DNA from: an uncultured Christensenella sp.
GTDB taxonomy: Bacteria; Bacillota; Clostridia; Christensenellales; Pumilibacteraceae
Direction: 5' to 3'
Length of the DNA stretch: 13,012 nt
Assembly: GCA_910585055.1 (NCBI GenBank)
Contig: CAJUBY010000049.1
Span: 1 to 13,012 of the forward strand
The notes beneath the pieces were generated by a model that was not told the DNA's origin, searched no databases, and was given only the letters and a program-made list of their open reading frames with translations. A program made the position numbers and the translations under genes. Shown piece after piece: positions 7,601 to 13,012 of the stretch (positions within the stretch are counted from its first letter, which is position 1; the number at the start of each line of letters is the position of its first letter).

Positions 7601-8138
7601 CGCAGGTAAGCGTTTTTCCGTCCACTTTAGCCGTTGCGGTCGCGGTGCCTTTGGCGACTGCGGTAACAAGACCGTCCGCACTTACGGTGGCGACCAACTG
7701 CGGCGTTATGCTCCAAACAGGCGCCACGTTTTTGTTTGGCGTCGTTTTAACGGCAAGCTTAAAATCGTCGCCGACGGTAAGGTCGAGCGTTGTTTTATTC
7801 AGCTCGTATTTATGCTCGACCGTAACATTGAGCGTAAGCTCGGAACCGTCCACTTTTACCGTTATTTTTGCGGTACCGGGCGCAACTGCCGTTACAAGTC
7901 CCGTCTCGCCGACGGACGCCGCACCCGGCGTATTCGACTTGTATGTAGCTGTAAACTTAGTACCGCCGGAAGCTTTAATGTTGATTTGATGCGTTTCGCC
8001 TACCGTAAGCGTGACCGCGGTCTTATCGAGCGAGTACTTCGGCTTGCCAGAACTTTCCTCGGGTCCGCACGCCGCAAACGCAAGACAAACCGACAGTATG
8101 CTTATAAGCAATACGATCAAAGATTTTGCCCTTTTCAT
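4620..8138 (-). CDS. Big_2 multidomain surface lipoprotein with three repeated binding-type modules
   Basis: This is a 1172-residue predicted lipoprotein: signal peptide MKRAKSLIVLLISILSVCL, then the lipobox F-A-A-C with lipidated C24. Five Big_2-like Ig domains follow (about 34-107, 110-184, 190-268, 270-345, 347-423), each with the V-x-(L)-x-x-G-x-(T) and (G)-(L/V)-(V/I)-T-A-V hallmarks. Next come a first module of unnamed type (about 438-637), two more Big_2 domains (about 639-714 and 716-792), then modules two (803-965) and three (990-1167). The same module ends the GH31 protein next door. The first module carries an unusual Cys cluster, C507-S-C509-G-H-C512. Big_2 domains act as rigid spacers or adhesins, so the protein probably holds the modules away from the envelope. 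The start is well set by AGGAGGAG before the ATG. It begins 44 bases after the GH31 stop, so the two genes are almost certainly co-transcribed. No enzyme domain is seen. Glycan binding is inferred. Confidence 0.87.
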   Translation of the reverse strand: MKRAKSLIVLLISILSVCLAFAACGPEESSGKPKYSLDKTAVTLTVGETHQINIKASGGTKFTATYKSNTPGAASVGETGLVTAVAPGTAKITVKVDGSELTLNVTVEHKYELNKTTLDLTVGDDFKLAVKTTPNKNVAPVWSITPQLVATVSADGLVTAVAKGTATATAKVDGKTLTCVVNVEEAETLYTYTISQELAEMEAGQTLKLTLDCEPANDALVTEWGVDGDEGIVTVDQTGLVTAVGTGDVTVTASVDGAVVAECKIKVFAYEYEFPTEKTIDFGKTGERITVTVEPEKTIDFKFTVTGDAITVDLNGVITTVGVGTATVKIADGEREVGTCTVTVNPTITMAETLSLHVGDSKKLTVTVQPESSASAVVYAVTDGDDVVSVDNEGNVTALKNGSAAVKVTVGDKTLECSVTVADVFATEYKIEELEKGGRDNPIDLSGGAEYWEQYIAFDEINHKKYDTVAEDIITRTFPERYGTFAHYLPDYQAWLAWNGGAKGSDCSCGHCGKDTQNGGDDGWTDGGTKAYFSGENGSQNPNVLNSVYSFDIKVFPGLNTVKIYAGGFKMTGEVVVKVGNDIIGAAKTFTHTNSKADLVTVSVDAKTASTVTVVFKVTNVVENGFITFAGASVSGDVYRLNKYTTRVLPGQTDTISVTKNGGALGDNDNVTFVSSDASVVTVSNTGELTYVGRGTANINVTVNGRVRTCVVTAGYSYSLNSTSVSLLSGQTHQIVVTSEPTGSTQAATYTSNGTAVATVDTNGLITAVAEGETTVDVSVDGDTLSVKVIVAKAAVKVSDRSFKNNYIDFTGEEIVYWEYYLYNEITSPTDKTDIIEGNIDGKSGENNCYGAFINFTNGSPKQNSYDDSAWTKYSWGSSYEFTISVPAGHHELRIYTGAWENTINKVSLLDGDKELAAVTLEKQSGGRSTLVTFDTTTAEVVPLKVKIEAVDGNNCRLMAISVVDVTKLPTTAATTSVSYSKVEMTGTGESSVNLSEAGNLDWIKYRVQNHKGENDDEIRDVSKNVSTHLIGNVTGLNNNTGWDYKAAFTWDDGEIAPTDYTDQNGVHNNFVISDVVAGFTVDVNVNVKKITLYLSGWDSAYGIYAEDSKGNRLLAETVATKVNGQSKAYAVTLDITATEAETLTFKMIKLEGSNIGIAAIAVSGDAAPVLA

Positions 8139-8182
8139 ATTCTCCTCCTATTGATTACGGTTCTACCGAAATTCAATTGTAC

Positions 8183-11100
8183 TTACGCGGTTTCCAGCAC
8201 CTGCATACCGGCAAGCGACACATTACCTGTGCCGTTCGTTGCAACTATCTTTACGATCACGGTAGTATCGACATCGCTGTCAATATCTATCTCGACAATT
8301 CTTGTTGCAGCCGGATTTGTAGCGCTGAAAGGTTTGGAACTTGCTATACGCGTGTTTTTGGTGTTGTAAACGTGCACCGTGTTGGTCGCGTTCCATGCGC
8401 CGGTATACAGAACTATCTTCGACGTCTTTGCCGTAACGTTGACGAATATCGATATTTCTCCGACAGAACACGTTCCGTTGGGAGTACCGCCGTCGGGAGC
8501 CTCTGAGTCTCCGTCCGTCCAGCTCAAATTCGTAGTGTAGTCGAAGAAGTCCTGCGGCGACGCAAACAAAGTCTTTGCTATCGCGCTACCGCCTATCTTG
8601 CCGACATAATCCTTTCCGTTTACCCTGCCGAAATGTCTCCAATCGGCAACTGTAGCACCTATCGCATCCGTGACCGACAGATTTGCGGACGCAGGATTCG
8701 CTTTGGGATCGTGCATGGTGACCGCAACTGACGATACATCTGTGAATGTGGGATCTTTGAGGTCTTCCGTAACGTATACCGAACTTACGTTAACACTCGA
8801 CAAACTTCCCGTGCCGTTGGGACGGCTGACGACTACCGCATATGTTGCGTATATTTCCGTCGCGGTTTCGCTACTTGCAGTTATGACCGCCCTGTAATTA
8901 AACGATCCTTTTAGATTTCCGAAATTTACGGTTTGCGCGTTACCGGCTCTGTCGCGTACCGTAAGTTTTGCGGTACAGTTTTCTCCGCCGAGATTTATCA
9001 CATAATACCGTTTTACCGAATCGGTCTTAAACGCAAGTCCGAAATCTTTTTGAGATATCAACCCCGTCGTGACAGCCTGTGCCGAAGCGTGTTCGCCGTC
9101 GCCGTTGTTCCACGATGCGTACACCGTGGAATACGAAAGCAGATTGCACGACGCGTAAGTGGTAAGCTCGCCTATATAGCGTTCGGCATTGTTCTTGCGG
9201 ACATTTACGCCCACACTGTCCACACCGAAATATGCCCAGTCGACTTCACCCGACGCACTGAGATCGAGCACATCGCCTGCCTGCTGAATATCCACTGAGA
9301 TGTCCGCTTCCGAATTGTCGTATTCGGGCGCAGCGTCATCTTCTATCGCATTGCCGAACTCGAAAGTAATTACGGTTGTTTCGTAAACGTCTGCCGTAAT
9401 GGCGAACTGATAAACCGTACCGTCGAGAGCAGCGCCGCTGAATGCGAACGGACTTGCTTCCGTGCTCTTTTTATAAGTGCGCAGTTCGGTGCTCTTTAAG
9501 CTTCTGCCGTCCACCTTGACGCTCTTTATTGCGCCCCACTCGGGACGGGCATGGATACGCGCGGTCCAGTTGCGTTCCGTAAATGCACGGTCGCCGGTGA
9601 ACTCGCCTTCCGCGGCGTTTATCGTAACGGTAAACTTGCCGTCCGAATATTCGTTGGTTATAAGCGTTTTACGGCATAAACCGTCCTTGTACGCCTGTGT
9701 CTTGGTGTCGTCTTCATACAATACCGTTTGGGTCGATTCCGTACCGGCATAGATGTCGAGAGCCATATTGCTCCAATCTTTTTCGGACGTGTTGACCATG
9801 TTTTCCGCAAGCGCGAATACTCCGCCTTCGCGTACGAATATAGGCGACGTGGTAAGTCCGTGCGTAACTGTAACGGTCTGCGGACCCGTATAACGGGTGC
9901 CGGACCATACGTCGATCCAAGTGCCGTCGGGAATGAATACCGTACGTGAGTTGGGAGCAGGCTTACCGTCCGCCTCGCGCTCGTTGAAATACATATAGCA
10001 ATGAGCGCCGCCGCCGTCTTCGAAATATTCGATCTTTATCGTATGAGTGCTGCCTGCCGCATAATAATCGGTGCACAGCATCTTGTCATAAACTTTCCAG
10101 CCGTCCACTACATTTTCGCCGTCGACCCAAACTCTGATACCGTCATCCGCAAAGAAACACAGACGCGAATCCTTTTGTCCGCCGATAGTTATATTGCCTT
10201 CCCAACGAATGGAAAATCTGTCTGCGCCCAAGCCCTGCGGTCCGCTGTTTTCCCAATTGAAATTAACGTTGGCATCCACCTGCGTTTTGCGGAGCGTATT
10301 AAAGTCTATGCCGTCGTAATACTGTGCGTCAAGACCGTTTTTGCTGTTATCCTTTGTTTTCAGCCACGACGTGGGAACGGGATCGTGCTCACCCGCGGAA
10401 TCGAACGGCGCTACCAACATGTTCTGACCGAGCATGTACTGGTCGTTGCGCGATGCTTCGGCATACTGCGGATATTCTATATCGGTACGCCGCATCACAG
10501 GAAGCCCGGTATCGTAATTTTCACGCGAAAGCGAATAGAACAGAGGCAACAGGCGGTAACGCATATCTATGTATTCGTGCGCAACTTCCTCAGCAGTCTC
10601 GCCGAACAGCCACGGCATACGCCCGTCCTGACCTATATTCTCCACCGATGTGCAGTGCACACGGCATATCGTAGACAACGCACCGTATTGCAGCCATCTT
10701 ACATACATATCGTCGGAAACTGCGGCAGTGTGTCCGCCTATATCGGACGACATGTACGGGAGACCCACTTCGGCGCCGCCGAAAACCGATGCGTATATTT
10801 CCTGCGCAAGCGCATTGGTGTCCGTACCGATATCGCCCGTCCACTGAATGGTATATTTATGCGCCGATATATCGGACGCGTAATTCCATCTTCCGTGCAG
10901 ACATCCGTCTACGTTGCCCATTATGAGCGCGCGCTCGGCATATTCGTTAAGATCGGTCAACGACTGCAAATAATCGTTGGTCATGAATTGATACGCGTAC
11001 ATGCCCGTGGCATAAACAGAAATATCGTGATCGATCGGATTGAGCGCAACGTGCCAATTACGGTCATACCACCAGTAATCCAGTCCCAAGGACAGTATCA

Positions 11101-12136
11101 TCGTCAACTGATTGTAACGGAATTCGACTTCGTTTTCATCGAGCAGATTACCCGTTCCCTTTACAGGCTCCGGGTGGTCGTTGAACATTATGTTGATACC
11201 CTTTTCATGGCATTTATCCAAAAACTCCGCCATGTTGGGGAACAGAGTGGTATTTATCTGATACCCTACGCCCGAAGACGCATCACGCCAATCGGTATCT
11301 ATTACGAGTATATCGATGCTGTATCCCTTTTCGATATAATCGTCTATCTGCTGCAATGCGGTCTCGTCGCTGTATGCATACCAACGGGAATCCCAATATC
11401 CGAGCATCTGCAGAGATATCATTTCACTCTTGCCGGTCAGCTGTATATAGTCGGAACAAAACTGCTTGTAGTCTCCGCCGGGGAGAAACACGTAACAGTC
11501 GGACGCGTTGTTAGCAAAGTCCCAACCTTGCAGAGGATCGGTCTTTTCGTCGTCGTAACGGTATCCGTAGTCGGACGGAATTATCCTCGGATTATCGCTG
11601 AAGTACCAGCTTTTAAGCTCGTCTGAAGGACTGGGCAGATATACGTTGGCAGTCGTGTCGCCGGCATAACTCCAAAGTTCCTCGCCAGACGGGGATTCTA
11701 TGCGTACGTTGTTAAGGCTTGTCGCACTTTTCGGAACGATAACTTTATAATTCGCCGTTGTTATAACGCTGTTTCCGCCCTCGGTCGTTTCCGTATACTC
11801 GGGCGCTTTCTTTTCGTCCCTGTTGGAAACGTAAAAAGTATCGCGGTCCTCAAAACCCTTGGGACCTTTGTATTCCACCCTAACCACGGTATCGGATATA
11901 AGACCTATACGGATATTGCCTACAGTTATGTAACGCTTTTCTTCGGGTACATCGGGCACATCGGGTACATCGGGATCATCCGGGTCATCCGGGTCATCGG
12001 GTTTGGTAACGCCGCTGCTTCCGCCTTTGTCGTCGCCGCATGCAACCAAAACAGGCGCACAAAAAGGCAACACCATCAACGAAACCAAAAGCAAAGATAA
12101 AAACTTTTTGAACTTGCTTTTAACTGCCGACATCAT
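8183..12136 (-). CDS. GH31 family alpha-glycosidase lipoprotein with PA14 insert
   Basis: This is a 1317-residue lipid-anchored glycoside hydrolase of family 31, retaining enzymes that split alpha-linked sugars from glycan ends. The signal peptide ends in lipobox L-V-A-C (C33), then an Asp-Pro linker (44-66). The GH31 N-terminal beta domain spans about 68-235 and the barrel about 240-575. The expected nucleophile is D358 in GLDYWWYDRNWH and the acid/base is D435 in IQWTGDIGTD. DIGGHTAAVSDDMYVRWLQYG (465-485, with RVHC at 492-495) is a family hallmark. A PA14 domain (about 598-717) interrupts the usual barrel-to-beta-sandwich path, which resumes at RTVFIPDGTW. Two C-terminal modules (952-1122 and 1150-1316) match those in the next gene. 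Most GH31 enzymes are about 650-900 residues. AGGAG lies 4 bases before the first ATG and 7 before the second, so initiation may use the second (12131-12133). It is the first gene of the operon. Family assignment is strong; the sugar specificity is not determined. Confidence 0.94.
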   Translation of the reverse strand: MMSAVKSKFKKFLSLLLVSLMVLPFCAPVLVACGDDKGGSSGVTKPDDPDDPDDPDVPDVPDVPEEKRYITVGNIRIGLISDTVVRVEYKGPKGFEDRDTFYVSNRDEKKAPEYTETTEGGNSVITTANYKVIVPKSATSLNNVRIESPSGEELWSYAGDTTANVYLPSPSDELKSWYFSDNPRIIPSDYGYRYDDEKTDPLQGWDFANNASDCYVFLPGGDYKQFCSDYIQLTGKSEMISLQMLGYWDSRWYAYSDETALQQIDDYIEKGYSIDILVIDTDWRDASSGVGYQINTTLFPNMAEFLDKCHEKGINIMFNDHPEPVKGTGNLLDENEVEFRYNQLTMILSLGLDYWWYDRNWHVALNPIDHDISVYATGMYAYQFMTNDYLQSLTDLNEYAERALIMGNVDGCLHGRWNYASDISAHKYTIQWTGDIGTDTNALAQEIYASVFGGAEVGLPYMSSDIGGHTAAVSDDMYVRWLQYGALSTICRVHCTSVENIGQDGRMPWLFGETAEEVAHEYIDMRYRLLPLFYSLSRENYDTGLPVMRRTDIEYPQYAEASRNDQYMLGQNMLVAPFDSAGEHDPVPTSWLKTKDNSKNGLDAQYYDGIDFNTLRKTQVDANVNFNWENSGPQGLGADRFSIRWEGNITIGGQKDSRLCFFADDGIRVWVDGENVVDGWKVYDKMLCTDYYAAGSTHTIKIEYFEDGGGAHCYMYFNEREADGKPAPNSRTVFIPDGTWIDVWSGTRYTGPQTVTVTHGLTTSPIFVREGGVFALAENMVNTSEKDWSNMALDIYAGTESTQTVLYEDDTKTQAYKDGLCRKTLITNEYSDGKFTVTINAAEGEFTGDRAFTERNWTARIHARPEWGAIKSVKVDGRSLKSTELRTYKKSTEASPFAFSGAALDGTVYQFAITADVYETTVITFEFGNAIEDDAAPEYDNSEADISVDIQQAGDVLDLSASGEVDWAYFGVDSVGVNVRKNNAERYIGELTTYASCNLLSYSTVYASWNNGDGEHASAQAVTTGLISQKDFGLAFKTDSVKRYYVINLGGENCTAKLTVRDRAGNAQTVNFGNLKGSFNYRAVITASSETATEIYATYAVVVSRPNGTGSLSSVNVSSVYVTEDLKDPTFTDVSSVAVTMHDPKANPASANLSVTDAIGATVADWRHFGRVNGKDYVGKIGGSAIAKTLFASPQDFFDYTTNLSWTDGDSEAPDGGTPNGTCSVGEISIFVNVTAKTSKIVLYTGAWNATNTVHVYNTKNTRIASSKPFSATNPAATRIVEIDIDSDVDTTVIVKIVATNGTGNVSLAGMQVLETA
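9986..10345 (-). other. PA14 domain inside the GH31 protein
   Basis: Residues about 598-717 of the GH31 protein read as a PA14 beta-barrel. It opens GLDAQYYDGIDF, has FSIRWEGNI in the middle, and then the signature FFADDGIRVWVDGENVVDGW. It ends near EYFEDGGGAHCYMYF. PA14 domains often bind carbohydrate and are found inserted in several glycosidase families. Here it lies between the catalytic barrel and the following beta-sandwich, so it probably sits next to the active site and may help choose the substrate. Confidence 0.85.
11942..12004 (-). repeat. Tandem 9-base repeats coding for an Asp-Pro linker
   Basis: Imperfect 9-base units (plus-strand form TCATCCGGG or ACATCGGGT) are repeated about six times and encode D-P-D and V-P-D triplets at residues about 46-64 of the GH31 protein. 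The stretch lies between the lipid-anchored cysteine and the first folded domain. It probably serves as an extended acidic stalk. Such short repeats are prone to slippage, so linker length may vary between strains. Confidence 0.85.
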
Positions 12137-12185
12137 TACTCTCCTATTGATTCGTGATTTTACTTGACATTAAAATCTATTATAA
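12137..12185 (-). promoter_or_regulatory. Promoter region of the GH31 operon
   Basis: On the minus strand two overlapping copies of TATAAT (12179-12184 and 12185-12190) lie 42 and 48 bases before the GH31 start. At the right spacing upstream there is only TTCCAT-like sequence and no proper -35. This is the usual shape of a promoter that needs an activator, and the divergent AraC-type protein is the obvious candidate. The leader ends in AATCAATAGGAG, a 12-base string repeated exactly before the next gene (8145-8156). Confidence 0.5.
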
Positions 12186-12192
12186 TTATAAT
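12164..12192 (+). promoter_or_regulatory. Consensus promoter of the AraC-family gene
   Basis: TTGACA (12164-12169) and TATAAT (12187-12192) are separated by exactly 17 bases, a full match to the sigma-A consensus. Transcription would begin near 12199, giving a leader of about 85 bases before the AraC-family start. The -10 overlaps the TATAAT elements of the opposite strand, so polymerases at the two promoters should compete. Confidence 0.8.
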
Positions 12193-12220
12193 TGTTTTAT
12201 GGATGGAAATGGAATACATT

Positions 12221-12249
12221 TTATTAAAGCAAATATTAATATTATTAAA
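12221..12249. promoter_or_regulatory. Direct repeats, possible regulator-binding site
   Basis: TTATTAAA occurs at 12221-12228 and again at 12242-12249, 21 bases apart, which is two turns of the helix. AraC-family proteins often bind such pairs of direct repeats. The pair lies roughly 50 to 77 bases upstream of the expected GH31 start of transcription and within the leader of the regulator gene. The region is very AT-rich, so chance is a real alternative. Confidence 0.3.
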
Positions 12250-12251
12250 CA

Positions 12252-12276
12252 GCCGCCGTTACGACGGTCAGGCGGC
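12252..12276 (+). other. Leader hairpin just before the AraC-family start
   Basis: GCCGCC (12252-12257) and GGCGGC (12271-12276) form a GC-only stem in an AT-rich leader, with a second possible stem CCGT / ACGG inside. It ends 8 bases before the ATG. Folding would tend to hide the weak AAAAGG ribosome site, which suggests low or controlled translation of the regulator. Confidence 0.45.
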
Positions 12277-12284
12277 GAAAAGGC

Positions 12285-13012
12285 ATGATCCACAACACCA
12301 AAAAAAAGCTGATAGATCCGTTTCATAATATAAGCTACGGCGACGTGTCCGACGAAGAGATCACTCATTTTATGGGCGGTAATACGAGTATGCCCATTTA
12401 TGTGGAATGTATAGGGATATCTCACCCCAATCCCGACTACTACATAGAACGCAAGCACGGCGATTATTTTGTATTCGAATATGTTTTGAGCGGCGTTGGA
12501 TATATTTTGTGCAACAACGTTTCGTATACCGTGGGCAAAGACGATATGTATATTCTTCCCGAGGGATCGCAGCACAAATACTGGGCGGATAAAAACGATC
12601 CGTACGAAAAAATTTGGATAAACATACACAGCAGCATAATCAAAGATATATTGCGAGCCTACGGACTTGCCGGCAAAGTGGTTTTTAAAAATTCCAACTG
12701 CAAAGCGCTTTTCTACGAATTGTTCCAACTGGCTAAAACAACCACTTTTAACGATGAAGTGTGTTACTCCGCTGCCGAGATAATATTCAAGATAATCAAC
12801 AAGGTGGCGCAGAACGAAAATTTGCCTATCCACGCATCGACTGTCGCAAAATCCGCAAAGGTGTTGCTCGACGACAATCTTTACGGCAACATAACCGTGG
12901 AAGCGATCGCTAAACAGTTGGCGGTTTCGAAAGTACAGATAATAAACGAGTTCAAAAAATACTACCACACCACGCCTTACGCATACTATATAGACCATAA
13001 AATGGACATTGC
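12285..13012 (+). CDS. AraC-family transcriptional regulator (3' end outside window)
   Basis: This is an open frame of about 242 residues running off the right edge. It starts ATG at 12285 (MIHNTKKKLIDPFHNISYGD) after an in-frame stop in the leader, and no other in-frame start lies between. The N-terminal half is a cupin-type sensing domain: F-E-Y-V-L-S-G-V-G-Y-I at about 64-74, then the turn LPEGSQHKYW, then Y-E-K-I-W-I-N-I. The visible C-terminal part begins the AraC DNA-binding region. VLLDDNLYGNITVEAIAKQL followed by SKVQIINEFKKYYHTTPYAY is the first helix-turn-helix, with the usual F-K-K-Y-Y-x-x-x-P-Y-x-Y ending; the second helix-turn-helix is cut off. Such proteins usually sense a sugar and activate a neighbouring operon. 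Placed head-to-head with the GH31 operon, it is most likely its activator. The ribosome site is weak. Confidence 0.92.
   Translation, partial: MIHNTKKKLIDPFHNISYGDVSDEEITHFMGGNTSMPIYVECIGISHPNPDYYIERKHGDYFVFEYVLSGVGYILCNNVSYTVGKDDMYILPEGSQHKYWADKNDPYEKIWINIHSSIIKDILRAYGLAGKVVFKNSNCKALFYELFQLAKTTTFNDEVCYSAAEIIFKIINKVAQNENLPIHASTVAKSAKVLLDDNLYGNITVEAIAKQLAVSKVQIINEFKKYYHTTPYAYYIDHKMDI

Noticed and set aside
10001..11626. 541-codon plus-strand frame opposite the GH31 gene
   Set aside because: It is antisense to an unmistakable GH31 barrel, its residues match no family I know, and composition is that of a mirrored coding frame. It has no ribosome site.
12186..12998. 270-codon minus-strand frame at the right edge
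   Set aside because: It mirrors the AraC-family gene, whose cupin and helix-turn-helix motifs are clear, and would run through both promoters.
1..13012. CRISPR arrays, insertion sequences, transposases or phage genes
   Set aside because: No regularly spaced direct repeats, no transposase or integrase motifs, and no terminal inverted repeats flanking a coding unit were seen.

Overview
The window looks like chromosomal DNA of a low-to-moderate GC, Gram-positive anaerobe of the Firmicutes/Clostridia type. The signs are purine-rich AGGAG ribosome sites, sigma-A-like TTGACA/TATAAT promoters, lipobox-bearing lipoproteins, a Clostridia-style response regulator and long Big_2-rich surface proteins. 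A gut Clostridium or Christensenellales relative is plausible, but that is inference from style, not from a marker gene.

Left part (1 to about 1300, all on the minus strand): the 5' portion of an OmpR-type response regulator leaves the window at base 1. Its promoter has an extended -10 and a perfect 8-1-8 inverted repeat where the -35 should be. Upstream lies an intergenic stretch ending in a 34-base perfect palindrome, the terminator of a short, N-terminally truncated GNAT acetyltransferase. Behind that is an 81-codon ORF in another frame, with an unexplained perfect 16-bp hairpin at its start. This section reads like the eroded edge of the locus.

Main part (1425 to 12136, minus strand): three large genes in a row encode predicted surface lipoproteins. 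Transcription order is (1) a GH31 alpha-glycosidase with an inserted PA14 domain and two C-terminal binding-type modules; (2) a 1172-residue protein with seven Big_2-like Ig domains alternating with three modules of the same type; (3) a 980-residue protein with two InlB-like B-repeats, two LamG/concanavalin-like sandwich regions and a C-terminal CBM9-like domain. A T-rich terminator closes the cluster, and gene 3 has its own candidate promoter.

Right edge (12137 to 13012): a divergent AraC-family regulator runs off the window on the plus strand. It shares a 148-bp control region with the GH31 operon. This region carries a perfect consensus promoter for the regulator, overlapping TATAAT elements on the opposite strand, and a pair of 8-base direct repeats 21 bp apart.

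Taken together, this is a compact surface glycan-degradation locus. The regulator probably senses a sugar and switches on a membrane-anchored exo-glycosidase and two large binding or scaffold lipoproteins. No transporter or second enzyme lies in the window. The most novel-looking element is the roughly 165-200 residue module, present five times in two neighbouring genes.
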